A DNA stretch of 64,000 bases, from contig JAHQIY010000021.1 in the NCBI GenBank assembly GCA_019054805.1, positions 186,001 to 250,000 on the forward strand, in the 5' to 3' direction. Position 1 is the first letter of the stretch; each line of letters begins with the position of its first letter. The stretch is from Brachionus manjavacas. Lineage: Eukaryota > Rotifera > Eurotatoria > Ploima > Brachionidae. Of the stretch, positions 18,003 through 27,782 are shown in pieces. Under the pieces are notes generated by a model that did no database searches, had not been told where the DNA came from, and saw only the letters and a program-made list of their open reading frames with translations. Both the position numbers and the translations under genes were made by a program.

Positions 18003-18038
18003 TTTTGTGTTGACAGTGCAACACAAAAGTTGTATTTT
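18003..18038 (+). promoter_or_regulatory. Promoter with overlapping operator for the PTS/GH4 operon
   Basis: TTGACA at 18010-18015, a 17-bp spacer and TATTTT at 18033-18038, preceded by TG, form a good sigma-70 promoter. A perfect 10-bp inverted repeat, TTTTGTGTTG / CAACACAAAA (18003-18012 and 18019-18028, 6-nt spacer), covers the -35. A regulator bound there would block polymerase, so repression in the absence of sugar is likely. An isolated half-site-like TTGTGTT lies at 17971-17977. The rest of the 17782-18122 gap must also hold the divergent sulfur-operon promoter, which I cannot place. Confidence 0.75.
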
Positions 18039-18122
18039 GTAATTATAAAGGTTTGTTATGCATTGTAGTAAAAAAACAAACAACTTTTATTTTAAATAAT
18101 AAAAATAACAAAGGATGCAAAA

Positions 18123-19703
18123 ATGCTAGAGAAAATTCAACGTTTTGGTGCCGCAATGTTTGTACCAGTATTATTATTTCCGTTTGCAGGTTTATTTATA
18201 GGGGTAATAATTTTATTGCAAAACCCTATTATTTTTGGCAGTTTAACCATGCCTAATACCATGTGGATGAAAATAATTAAAATTTTAGAAGAAGGGGGCT
18301 GGACTATTTTTAGAAACATGCCCCTAATTTTTGCAATAGGTTTACCAATATCGTTAGCAAAAACCGCACAAGCCCGTGCAGTGCTTAGTGTTTTAGTAGC
18401 ATATTTAACTTACAACTATTTTGTAGGGGCAATGCTTGCTACTTGGGGCGATTCGTTTGGAGTAGATTTTACCCAAGCCGTTGGCGGAGTAAGTGGTTTA
18501 ACCAATATTGCAGGTATAAAAACTTTAGATACAAGCATTGTAGGTGCAATAGCTATTTCTGGCTTTGTAGTGTATTTACATAACAAATATTTTAATACTT
18601 CGTTACCAGATTATTTAGGGGTTTTTCAAGGGGCAAGTTTTGTAACAATTATTGCCTTTTTTACAATGCTACCTGTAGCTTTTTTAACCGTATTGGTTTG
18701 GCCTAAAGTGCAACACGGTATGTTGTTATTGCAAGGGTTTTTAATTAATTCTAGCTATATTGGTGTATGGATTTATACTTTTTTAGAAAGAATTTTAATA
18801 CCTACAGGCTTACACCACTTTATTTATGGCCCTTTTATATTTGGCCCTGCAGTGGTAGATGGCGGTATTGCAAAATATTGGTTTGAAAATCTATCTACTT
18901 TTGCAAACACAGCCGGTAGCTTAAAAGATATGTTTCCGGCAGGTGGTTTTGCTTTACACGGAATGTCTAAAATATTTGGTGGCGTAGGTATAGCTTTGGC
19001 TATGTATAGCACAGCTTTACCACAAAATAAACGTGTGGTTATGGGGTTATTAATTCCTGCTACTTTAACTTCGGTAATTGCCGGCATAACCGAACCTTTA
19101 GAATTTACATTTTTATTTATTGCCCCTGTGTTGTTTGTTGTGCATTCTGTATTAGCGGCAACCTTAGCCACAACGTTATATGCATTTGGTGTGGTTGGTA
19201 ACTTAGGTGGCGGTTTGCTAGAAGCCCTTACGGCTAACTGGATTCCTATTTTTGCACTACACTACAATGTTGTAATTGCCAATATTTTAGTAGGCTTAAC
19301 TTTTACTGGAATTTACTTTATAACTTTTAGATACCTAATTGTAAAGTACAACTTTTTAACCCCAGGCAGAGCCCCAGCCAAAGCAGAAGAAATTAAATTG
19401 TATAACAAAGAAGATTTTAAAAATAAAAATGCTAGCAAGCCTGCAAACACAGGTGCATTAACCAATAAACAAAAAGCCAAAGCTATATTGCTAGCATTAG
19501 GAGGAGCAGATAACATTAACACTTTAACCAACTGTGCTACTAGAGTTAGGGTTTCGGTTAAAGATACTGCTTTAGTGGCAGACGAAACTGTTTTTAAAGC
19601 CGAAGTTAAAGCACACGGTTTAGTTAAAAACGGCACGGCTATTCAGGTAATTGTTGGGTTATCTGCGGCACAAATAGTAGAAGAGATTAATCATTTACTA
19701 TAA
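18123..19703 (+). CDS. PTS transporter EIICB, alpha-glucoside (maltose-type) family
   Basis: 526-aa phosphotransferase permease. Residues 1 to ~420 are the membrane EIIC domain with about ten helices; it contains the glucose/glucoside-family segments GLHHFIYGPFIFGP and IAGITEPLEFTFLFIAPVLF. After a Lys/Ala-rich linker, residues ~445-526 form EIIB with phosphorylation site Cys471 in LTNCATRVRV. It imports and phosphorylates a disaccharide, probably an alpha-glucoside, given the downstream GH4 enzyme. EIIA, HPr and enzyme I are not in this window and must be encoded elsewhere. An AAGGA ribosome binding site precedes the ATG. Confidence 0.92.
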   Translation: MLEKIQRFGAAMFVPVLLFPFAGLFIGVIILLQNPIIFGSLTMPNTMWMKIIKILEEGGWTIFRNMPLIFAIGLPISLAKTAQARAVLSVLVAYLTYNYFVGAMLATWGDSFGVDFTQAVGGVSGLTNIAGIKTLDTSIVGAIAISGFVVYLHNKYFNTSLPDYLGVFQGASFVTIIAFFTMLPVAFLTVLVWPKVQHGMLLLQGFLINSSYIGVWIYTFLERILIPTGLHHFIYGPFIFGPAVVDGGIAKYWFENLSTFANTAGSLKDMFPAGGFALHGMSKIFGGVGIALAMYSTALPQNKRVVMGLLIPATLTSVIAGITEPLEFTFLFIAPVLFVVHSVLAATLATTLYAFGVVGNLGGGLLEALTANWIPIFALHYNVVIANILVGLTFTGIYFITFRYLIVKYNFLTPGRAPAKAEEIKLYNKEDFKNKNASKPANTGALTNKQKAKAILLALGGADNINTLTNCATRVRVSVKDTALVADETVFKAEVKAHGLVKNGTAIQVIVGLSAAQIVEEINHLL

Positions 19704-19721
19704 TAATTTTTTATTAATTAA

Positions 19722-21059
<1,338 letters not shown>

Positions 21060-21081
21060 TTTTTTAGCCTTATTTTTTACC

Positions 21082-21123
21082 AATGCAGATAACTTAGCCT
21101 TAGGTTATCTGCATTATTTTTTT
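21082..21123 (+). terminator. Intrinsic terminator of the PTS/GH4 operon
   Basis: A perfect 12-bp stem, AATGCAGATAAC (21082-21093) with GTTATCTGCATT (21104-21115), has a 10-nt loop and is followed by a T run to about 21123. Confidence 0.93.
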
Positions 21124-21130
21124 AATTATA

Positions 21131-21910
21131 TTATTTTAACCTAAACAAATATTTGCACAATAGTATTAAATAATGCTTTTTACTAACGTTGTGTAAATCT
21201 GCATTAAATAAATTGTAGTTAGCTTTTTGTATTGCATTAATATAATTACTGGTAAATACATTAAGCAATAAAAACTTTTTATAGCTATAATTATTAGTTT
21301 TTATTTTTTTGGCTTTTAACATGCTTAGGTTTGCTAGTTTAATAAGCTGTTTACTGCGGTTTGCAAGGTTTTCTTCAAAATTTTCAAAGGTTTCGTTATA
21401 ATTAAAAAACAAGGTGTACAAATTTTTAGCTTTGTAAAAAAAAGTAAAATTACGCACTAAACCAATTAAACCGTAGGCTAAGGCTATGTAATACAAGCCC
21501 TGCTGTGTGTTTTGGCACAAGGGTTTACCTTGGTTGTTAATTATTGCTAAATTTTTAAGTATGGTGTATTCGGTATTTTTTACATACTTTAGCATATCTT
21601 TAATGCTAGTAAAATTAAATAAATTTAAATCTACGTATTTAGCTTGTAGCAAGTTAACAAATTCGGTGTTTGATATGTTGTATTCTGTTAACAATGTGCG
21701 TAAATTGTCTACTTGACTTACGCCTATAGAGTGTTCTGGGCTAAAGTTTAAGGCATCGGTATACCATTTTAGCTTAATATGTAAAAAAACGCTTTCTTTA
21801 GTTTTAAAAGATAAATCGTTTATAAGCGTGTAAAAATCTATTAAAATTTTAAATTGCTGGTATTTTTTAGCATTAACTAAGTAGCAATACAACTCTCTGT
21901 CGGAATACAT
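21131..21910 (-). CDS. Squalene/phytoene synthase-like protein (NDUFAF6-like)
   Basis: 259-aa protein with the layout of the alphaproteobacterial homologues of NDUFAF6, a complex I assembly factor derived from the squalene/phytoene synthase fold. Support: the HIKLKWYTDAL segment (family R-L-Q-W-W-R-x-A-L), LLQAKYVDLNLFNFTSIKDM (family D-A-R-x-x-D-L), and IALAYGLIGLVRNFTFF (family A-x-A-L-x-G-L-L-R). The aspartate-rich active sites of true prenyl synthases are not intact, so a catalytic role in isoprenoid synthesis is unlikely. It appears to be a single gene. Confidence 0.62.
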   Translation of the reverse strand: MYSDRELYCYLVNAKKYQQFKILIDFYTLINDLSFKTKESVFLHIKLKWYTDALNFSPEHSIGVSQVDNLRTLLTEYNISNTEFVNLLQAKYVDLNLFNFTSIKDMLKYVKNTEYTILKNLAIINNQGKPLCQNTQQGLYYIALAYGLIGLVRNFTFFYKAKNLYTLFFNYNETFENFEENLANRSKQLIKLANLSMLKAKKIKTNNYSYKKFLLLNVFTSNYINAIQKANYNLFNADLHNVSKKHYLILLCKYLFRLK

Positions 21911-22028
21911 GGTTATTTTACCTACAGTAAATAATGTTATTTAAATATATACTAATTTAGTATTGTATAAAAAGCAAATAAATGTTATTATTTATGCAAG
22001 TAATTATTAAAAACCATAGGTGTTAAAA

Positions 22029-22622
22029 ATGACTTTTACGTTAAACAGTTTACCCTATAATGTAGGGGCGTTATCTCCTTTTATGTCTGCCGAAACTTTA
22101 GAATACCATTACGGTAAGCATCATCAGGCTTATGTTACTAATTTAAACAATTTATTGCAAAATTCTAGTTTGTTGGGCAAATCTTTAGAAGAAATTATTA
22201 CTGCCACTTACAACGATACCGCCAATGCAGGTATTTTTAACAACGCAGCACAACACTACAACCACATAGAATTTTGGAATTCTATGAAAAACAACCCTAA
22301 CGCTAAAATTCCAGAAAAAGTTAACAACGCTATAGTTTCATCTTTTGGTGATTTTAACAAGTTTAAAGAAGACTTTTTAGCCGCAGGTATGCAAGTTTTT
22401 GGGTCTGGCTGGTTATGGTTAGCAAAAAACAATGCGGGTAATTTAGAAATTGTTAAAACTGCCAACGGCGTTAACCCTGTTGCTTTAGGTATGCAAACCG
22501 TTTTAGGCGTAGATGTGTGGGAGCATAGCTACTACATAGATTACCGCAACAAACGTGCAGACTATTTAAAAGCTTGGTTTGAAAACCTAATTAATTGGGA
22601 ATACGTGGAAAGTAAAGTATAA
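22029..22622 (+). CDS. sodB: Superoxide dismutase, Fe type
   Basis: Converts superoxide to peroxide and oxygen. Metal ligands are visible in EYHYGKHHQAYV, NNAAQHYNHIEFWNSM and DVWEHSYYIDY. The Gln in NAAQHYN and the overall spacing fit the Fe-type group, although Mn use cannot be excluded. The ATG at 22029 has an AGGTG site 6 nt upstream and gives 197 aa. A GTG at 22020 would add three residues. It is followed after only 2 nt by the Omp85-family gene, suggesting coupling. Confidence 0.95.
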   Translation: MTFTLNSLPYNVGALSPFMSAETLEYHYGKHHQAYVTNLNNLLQNSSLLGKSLEEIITATYNDTANAGIFNNAAQHYNHIEFWNSMKNNPNAKIPEKVNNAIVSSFGDFNKFKEDFLAAGMQVFGSGWLWLAKNNAGNLEIVKTANGVNPVALGMQTVLGVDVWEHSYYIDYRNKRADYLKAWFENLINWEYVESKV

Positions 22623-22624
22623 TT

Positions 22625-23902
22625 ATGCAAAAAATATATTTAATTATATTTGCATTAGTAGTAATGGCGTTAAATGTTATTAACGCCTCTGCTAAGCAAG
22701 ATGCTATAAAAAAATACGGTGCCAACGTTAAAGTAGCAAAAGTAGAAATAGTTGGCTACATAAAAACTAAAAAAAGCTACATTAATAGCTTAAAAGCCAA
22801 TGTTAACGGCGTTACCTTAGCCAATTTTAACGAACAAGCCCTTACCAGTAGCCTGTTTAAAAGCGGTTTGTTTAGCGATATAAACGTTTATTACACTTAC
22901 AACGCTGGCAATAAAACTATAGAAGTTACTGCCGTGGTTAGCGAAAAATCATCTTACGTAGTTTTGCCTGTGTTTGCATCTGGCGGTGGAGATAGTTCGT
23001 TTGGTTTTGTGTATTTACAAAATAATTTATTTGGTTACGGCAAAAAGTTAATTACTGTGGCTATATATGGTAAAAACAATAAGTTTGGCTTGCTTTCGGT
23101 TGCAGATAATAACTTGTTTAATTCTAACTTTTTATTACGCTTAGCCGTTAGTGGCAACCAAGGTGATAACCTATTTACCGATATTAACGAAAACCAATAC
23201 ACTAAACTTACCCAACACGGTGGTAATGCAAGGCTAGCCTTAGGTTATAAGTACAATAACATAACCACTATTGCTAAATATAGTTTTGCGTATTCTAAAA
23301 CCACTAAAGTAGATACCAACAAAGTATCACAAAAAGGTGTTAATTATTATATTCCGGCAATACAGTTAGAGTTTAACAACTTAGTTTACACTAAAAACTA
23401 TGCTTATAATGTTAAAGCAACGGCAACAGGTAGCTTGGCTTATTATAAAAACACCAACAACGCTGTTAAAACAACGCAATATAAACCATTTGTAAATTAT
23501 AATGCAAGTGCCGCTACTAAAGTTTTTGGTAACGATGCTTTAAGTATAGCAATAGATGGTAGCTGGTTTAATAAAACATTGCAATTATTAGATAAATCTG
23601 GCAAGCAAGGTAGCTATACTTTAAGTAATTCGGTAGCTTTAACCAATAATGTTGCAGGCACAGTAAGTTACGAATTTAATGCGTTTTCTAATAAAACTGT
23701 AACTGTTTCTATAATTAATTTTGCCGAATACGGTACCTTTAAAAATTACTTTACCAATATCTATAATAATTACTACGGTATAGGTACTGGCTTTAGAGTA
23801 TACCTTAGCAAAACTGCTATTCCTGGGTTAGGGGCAACCTACTACAAAAACTTTAAAACTAATTTAAGTGGCGTTAAAGTATTTGTTGGTTTTACTTTTT
23901 AA
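22625..23902 (+). CDS. Omp85/surface antigen family protein with one POTRA-like domain
   Basis: 425-aa outer-membrane protein. A signal peptide spans about residues 1-23 (LVVMALNVINASA). The following ~80 residues (VAKVEIVGYIKTKKSYINSL to TIEVTAVVSEKS) match a POTRA domain. The remainder alternates as beta strands and ends in VKVFVGFTF with a terminal Phe, as required for BAM-dependent assembly. It is too short for BamA, which has five POTRA domains. A TamA-like or two-partner-secretion-like role is possible but not shown. It begins 2 nt after sodB. Confidence 0.78.
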   Translation: MQKIYLIIFALVVMALNVINASAKQDAIKKYGANVKVAKVEIVGYIKTKKSYINSLKANVNGVTLANFNEQALTSSLFKSGLFSDINVYYTYNAGNKTIEVTAVVSEKSSYVVLPVFASGGGDSSFGFVYLQNNLFGYGKKLITVAIYGKNNKFGLLSVADNNLFNSNFLLRLAVSGNQGDNLFTDINENQYTKLTQHGGNARLALGYKYNNITTIAKYSFAYSKTTKVDTNKVSQKGVNYYIPAIQLEFNNLVYTKNYAYNVKATATGSLAYYKNTNNAVKTTQYKPFVNYNASAATKVFGNDALSIAIDGSWFNKTLQLLDKSGKQGSYTLSNSVALTNNVAGTVSYEFNAFSNKTVTVSIINFAEYGTFKNYFTNIYNNYYGIGTGFRVYLSKTAIPGLGATYYKNFKTNLSGVKVFVGFTF

Positions 23903-23930
23903 TGCTATAACCTTAACTACATAACTTACT

Positions 23931-23968
23931 AAAAAAGCTTAAAGTATACATTACCTTAAGCTTTTTTT
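23931..23968. terminator. Bidirectional terminator between convergent genes
   Basis: A 12-bp perfect stem, AAAAAAGCTTAA (23931-23942) with TTAAGCTTTTTT (23956-23967), carries A and T tracts on both sides, so it can terminate the Omp85 gene (plus) and the SulP gene (minus). Confidence 0.88.
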
Positions 23969-23992
23969 ATGCATTTTTTAATGTTGCTTTAT

Positions 23993-25495
23993 TTAGTGTC
24001 CGCCCATAATGCGTTCTATTTCTTTAGGGTTGTTTTGCACGCCAAACCTATCTATAATAGTTTCTGTAGCACTGCTAATTCCTACTACTTCTACAGTAAT
24101 ATGTTTTTGCTTAAACTTTAGCACTATTTTATCTAACGAATTTACCGCCGTAATATCCCAAAAATGGGCATGTGTTAAATCTATAACCACGTTTTTTACA
24201 TTAGCGTTTAAATTAAAGCTATTTATAAATGCTTCTGCCGATGCAAAAAACACTTGCCCAACCACATTGTATTTAATGGTATTGTGGTTTAGTTCTATTT
24301 TTTCTACTGCCATAAACTTACCTATTTTATTAGCAAAAAACAAGGTAGCCAATAAAACCCCAACCAGCACACCTAAAGCTAAATTGTGGCTAAAAACCAC
24401 AACTAAAGTAGTAGCTAACATTACAATATTGGTAGAAAGCGGATGCTTTTTAATATCTATAACCGAACGCCAAGAAAAAGTACTTACAGAAACCATAATC
24501 ATAACCGCAACTAACGAAGCCATAGGAATTAAACTTAACCAGTTTTGTAAAAAAACTACCAATATTAATAAAAATACGCCACCAACAAAAGTAGAAAGCC
24601 TACCCCTACCGCCAGATTTAATATTAATTACAGATTGCCCTATCATAGCACAACCTGCCATTCCGCCAAAAAAACCCGCAACAATGTTGGCTATTCCTTG
24701 CCCTTTGCATTCTTGGTTGCGGTTGCTGGTAGAATTGGTAAAATCGTTTACTATGGTTGCTGTCATTAAGCTTTCTAGCAAACCAACCGCCGCTAAACTA
24801 ATAGCATACGGCAAAATAATAAACAATGTTTGTAAATTTAACGGAATACTAGGAATTAAAAACATAGGCAAAGTATTAGGCAAACTACCCATATCACCCA
24901 CGGTTCTAACATCTAAATTTAAGGTAATAACCGCAACAGTTAGCAATATAATACTAACTAACGGGGCAGGTAATAATTTGCCAATTAACGGAACATACGG
25001 AAACAAATATATAACCCCTAAGCCTATTGCAGTTAGGGCGTATACGTGCCATGTAACGTTGGTAAGCTCTGGCAACTGAGCCACAAAAATTAATATAGCC
25101 AACGAATTAACAAATCCTGTAAAAATAGACCTAGAAACAAACCGCATTAAGCTACCTAATTTTAAATAACCTGCAAGTATTTGTAGCAAGCCAGTTAATA
25201 TGGTTGTTGCTAGTAAGTATTGCAAGCCGTGTTCTTTTACTAAAGTAACCATTAGCAACGCCATTGCACCTGTTGCCGCAGAAATCATACCACTACGAGA
25301 CCCCACAAAAGCTATAACCACTGCAATACAAAAAGATGCATACAAGCCTACTTTGGGGTCTACCCCTGCTATAACCGAAAAAGCTATAGATTCTGGAATT
25401 AAAGCCAAACCAACCACCAAGCCCGACAATACATCGCCTTTAATATTGCCAAACCACTGTTTTTTATAGGTAGACAAAAATGTTTTAGATATCAT
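23993..25495 (-). CDS. SulP family inorganic anion transporter with STAS domain
   Basis: 500-aa transporter. Residues ~15-385 form the membrane domain with SulP marks such as VGLALIPESIAFSVIAGVDP, GFFGGMAGCAMIGQSVINIK and SGGRGRLSTF. Residues ~395-490 form a cytoplasmic STAS domain (VVIDLTHAHFWDITAVNSLD). Family members carry sulfate, bicarbonate or dicarboxylates. Given the sulfur genes at 14.9-17.8 kb a sulfate role is conceivable, but substrate cannot be read from sequence. It is a single gene with its own terminator. Confidence 0.9.
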   Translation of the reverse strand: MISKTFLSTYKKQWFGNIKGDVLSGLVVGLALIPESIAFSVIAGVDPKVGLYASFCIAVVIAFVGSRSGMISAATGAMALLMVTLVKEHGLQYLLATTILTGLLQILAGYLKLGSLMRFVSRSIFTGFVNSLAILIFVAQLPELTNVTWHVYALTAIGLGVIYLFPYVPLIGKLLPAPLVSIILLTVAVITLNLDVRTVGDMGSLPNTLPMFLIPSIPLNLQTLFIILPYAISLAAVGLLESLMTATIVNDFTNSTSNRNQECKGQGIANIVAGFFGGMAGCAMIGQSVINIKSGGRGRLSTFVGGVFLLILVVFLQNWLSLIPMASLVAVMIMVSVSTFSWRSVIDIKKHPLSTNIVMLATTLVVVFSHNLALGVLVGVLLATLFFANKIGKFMAVEKIELNHNTIKYNVVGQVFFASAEAFINSFNLNANVKNVVIDLTHAHFWDITAVNSLDKIVLKFKQKHITVEVVGISSATETIIDRFGVQNNPKEIERIMGGH

Positions 25496-25535
25496 AATTT
25501 TTAATGCACTTAAATTAATTTATATTATAAAATAA

Positions 25536-25582
25536 AATGTTGGTAAATTTATACATTTTACTATATAAAAATTACCAACATT
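25536..25582 (-). terminator. Possible terminator after fba
   Basis: An 11-bp perfect inverted repeat (AATGTTGGTAA at 25536-25546, TTACCAACATT at 25572-25582) lies 23 nt beyond the fba stop. The loop is long (25 nt) and the minus-strand T run is short, so function as a terminator is uncertain. Confidence 0.4.
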
Positions 25583-25604
25583 GTTATATTTTGCAAACTA
25601 AAAT

Positions 25605-26648
25605 TTATTTTTTAGAATAAATACCCGCCATGCTTTCTAAAGAAATTGGCTTAATGCTAGATGCTTTACCGGCAACATAAAATTCGTTGTAGCGGTCTTC
25701 GCAAAGCTCTTGCATAGCTTTAGTAGCTAAGCCTAAGTATTTTCTAGGGTCAAACTCTGCAGTGTTGCTAGCAAATTCTTTTCTAATAACTGCAGTAAAC
25801 GCCATTCTTAAATCGGTATCTATGTTTACTTTTCTAACACCGCTTTTAATACCTTTTTGAATTTCTTCTACCGGTACACCAAAAGTTTGCTTAATGTTAC
25901 CGCCAAATTCGTTAATCATATCTTGATATTTTTGCGGAACCGAAGAAGAACCATGCATAACTAAATGTGCATTACCTGTGGCTTTAGCAATTGCGGCTAT
26001 TCTATCTATAGCTAAAATTTCGCCTGTAGGTTTTTTAGTAAATTTATAAGCCCCGTGCGAAGTACCAATAGCCACCGCTAACGAGTCTACCCCAGTTAAC
26101 TTAACAAATTCTGCGGCTTGTTGTGGATCGGTTAATAGTTGGTCTTTAGTTAAAACGCCTTCGGCTCCGTGTCCGTCTTCTTTGTCTCCCATGCCGGTTT
26201 CTAACGAACCTAACACACCTAACTCACCTTCTACCGAAACCCCCATAGCATGGGCGGCTTCTACTACTTTTTTACTAATAGCCACGTTATAATCAAACGA
26301 AGCTATGGTTTTGCCGTCTGCTTCTAACGAACCATCTATCATTACCGAAGAAAAACCAGTTTGCATAGCAGTTAAGCAAGTTGCAAACGAATTACCGTGG
26401 TCTTGATGAACAGCAAAAGGTACTTCTGGGTATTCTTGGGAAATAGCTTCTATCATTTTTTTTATAAAAGTATCGCTAGTGTATTTTCTGGCACTACGGC
26501 TAAACTGAATAACCGCAGGCGAATTAGTGTTTTTAGCGGCTCTAAACACTGCATGAATTTGCTCTATATTAGATACGTTAAACGCAGGGTGGCCGTAGCT
26601 GTGCTCTGCTGCATGATCCATTAACTGACGTAAAGTTACAAGTGCCAT
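25605..26648 (-). CDS. fba: Fructose-bisphosphate aldolase, class II (Calvin-cycle subtype)
   Basis: Zinc-dependent aldolase of glycolysis and gluconeogenesis, 347 aa. Metal and substrate sites are visible in VPFAVHQDHGNSFATC, SVMIDGSLEADGKT, VEGELGVLGSLE, LVMHGSSSVPQ and VRKVNIDTDLRMAF. The length and the C-terminal block near ARKYLG-type sequence (EFDPRKYLGLATKAMQEL) fit the Calvin-cycle subtype. An AGAGAG ribosome binding site precedes the ATG. With the PTS/GH4 operon and rpiB it indicates active sugar catabolism. The MerR-type regulator lies 44 nt upstream on the same strand. Confidence 0.96.
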   Translation of the reverse strand: MALVTLRQLMDHAAEHSYGHPAFNVSNIEQIHAVFRAAKNTNSPAVIQFSRSARKYTSDTFIKKMIEAISQEYPEVPFAVHQDHGNSFATCLTAMQTGFSSVMIDGSLEADGKTIASFDYNVAISKKVVEAAHAMGVSVEGELGVLGSLETGMGDKEDGHGAEGVLTKDQLLTDPQQAAEFVKLTGVDSLAVAIGTSHGAYKFTKKPTGEILAIDRIAAIAKATGNAHLVMHGSSSVPQKYQDMINEFGGNIKQTFGVPVEEIQKGIKSGVRKVNIDTDLRMAFTAVIRKEFASNTAEFDPRKYLGLATKAMQELCEDRYNEFYVAGKASSIKPISLESMAGIYSKK

Positions 26649-26692
26649 AATTTTCTCTCTTTTTGTTATTAATAATTAATATTTATACTTTT

Positions 26693-27055
26693 TTATAGTA
26701 ATTCTTTAATTTTATTGCTAATTTGTTGTAATTTTTGGCTTATTTCGTTTAATTTAACGCTATTGTTGTTTGCATTAGGTAAGCTGTTGTTTGTGTTGCT
26801 TTGCTCGCCTTCTTGTAAAATTAACAACGCCCCTTTTATAGATAACCCCCTTACATATAACATATTTTTTATGTAGGCTAAAGTTTCTATATCTTGCGGA
26901 GAATAATTACGGCGTTTACCTGCTTTTATTAGTGGTTTTACATAGTTTTTAAATTTTTCGCTCCAAAATCTAACCACATGCTGGTCAACATCTAGCATGT
27001 CGGCAACTTCACCTATAGTGTAATAAGACTTTGTGTATTGGTTATTGCTTTGCAT
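26693..27055 (-). CDS. MerR family transcriptional regulator
   Basis: 120-aa DNA-binding protein. Residues ~10-78 form the MerR winged helix (YYTIGEVADMLDVDQHVVRF, then RRNYSPQDIETLAYIKNML). It resembles the short MerR-like regulator commonly found after ihfA in alphaproteobacteria. No metal-binding cysteine pattern is present. The last ~40 residues are Asn-rich with a short helical end (EISQKLQQISNKIKELL). The target is unknown; it may be cotranscribed with fba. Confidence 0.85.
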   Translation of the reverse strand: MQSNNQYTKSYYTIGEVADMLDVDQHVVRFWSEKFKNYVKPLIKAGKRRNYSPQDIETLAYIKNMLYVRGLSIKGALLILQEGEQSNTNNSLPNANNNSVKLNEISQKLQQISNKIKELL

Positions 27056-27116
27056 TATATAATAAATTTTTACTAACTAATTAAACAATATAATATTATA
27101 CAACAAAAATCAATAC

Positions 27117-27776
27117 TTATTTAATGTGTTGCTGTATAAATTTTTCTGCTGCATTTTTTTGGGCTAATTTTTTATTACTACCAACCCCTACAACTGGCTT
27201 AAAGCCTTGTAGTGCAACTTCTACCACAAAGGTTGGGTTGTGTTCTTGCCCTTGTTTTTGTAAATCGGTATAAATAGGTAAAGGCAAGCTATTTTGCTGA
27301 GCCCACACCTGCAAATAAGACTTTGGGTTAAAACTATTATAAGCAGAGTCTGCGTTAATGCTGGTTATTTCGGTTTGCCATAGGTTGTTAATGCATTGCT
27401 TTACCTGTTGTAGGTTAGAGTCTAGGTAAATAACCGCTAGCAGGGCTTCTAAACTGCTAGATAAAATTTTGCTATTAATATTAGAATTATGTTGTAAATA
27501 ATTAGCCAAGCCTAAATAATTGGCAACATTATTTAAAGAATTTTGCGATGTTAAATACGAATACATTTGCGATAGTTTGTCTTCTTGATAATTAGGAAAC
27601 AAACCATATAAAATATCTGCCATGCATAGGCCTAATACTTTATCGCCTAAAAACTCTAGGCGTTCGTTATTAGGCATATTTTTGTTAGAATAATAACTAC
27701 TGTGTATAAAAGCCTTAGCTAACAAGCTAGTATTTTTAAAATTATACTGCAATTGCTGTTGTAGTTTACTGTACAT
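27117..27776 (-). CDS. rnc: Ribonuclease III
   Basis: Double-strand-specific RNase that processes rRNA precursors and structured mRNAs. The catalytic signature NERLEFLGDKVLGL is near residue 38. The second acidic site is in SSLEALLAVIYLDS. Residues ~150-217 form a dsRNA-binding domain ending in NKKLAQKNAAEKFI. At 219 aa it is normal length. It lies 6 nt downstream of lepB, in the lepB-rnc order conserved in proteobacteria. Confidence 0.95.
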   Translation of the reverse strand: MYSKLQQQLQYNFKNTSLLAKAFIHSSYYSNKNMPNNERLEFLGDKVLGLCMADILYGLFPNYQEDKLSQMYSYLTSQNSLNNVANYLGLANYLQHNSNINSKILSSSLEALLAVIYLDSNLQQVKQCINNLWQTEITSINADSAYNSFNPKSYLQVWAQQNSLPLPIYTDLQKQGQEHNPTFVVEVALQGFKPVVGVGSNKKLAQKNAAEKFIQQHIK

Positions 27777-27782
27777 GTAGCT

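Noticed and set aside
18053-18256. 67-codon plus-strand frame overlapping the PTS start
   Set aside because: Overlaps the clearly coding EIICB gene in another phase; shadow frame.
24009-25079. 356-codon plus-strand frame opposite the SulP gene
   Set aside because: Antisense shadow of a conserved transporter gene, Thr/Ile/Lys-rich with no family.
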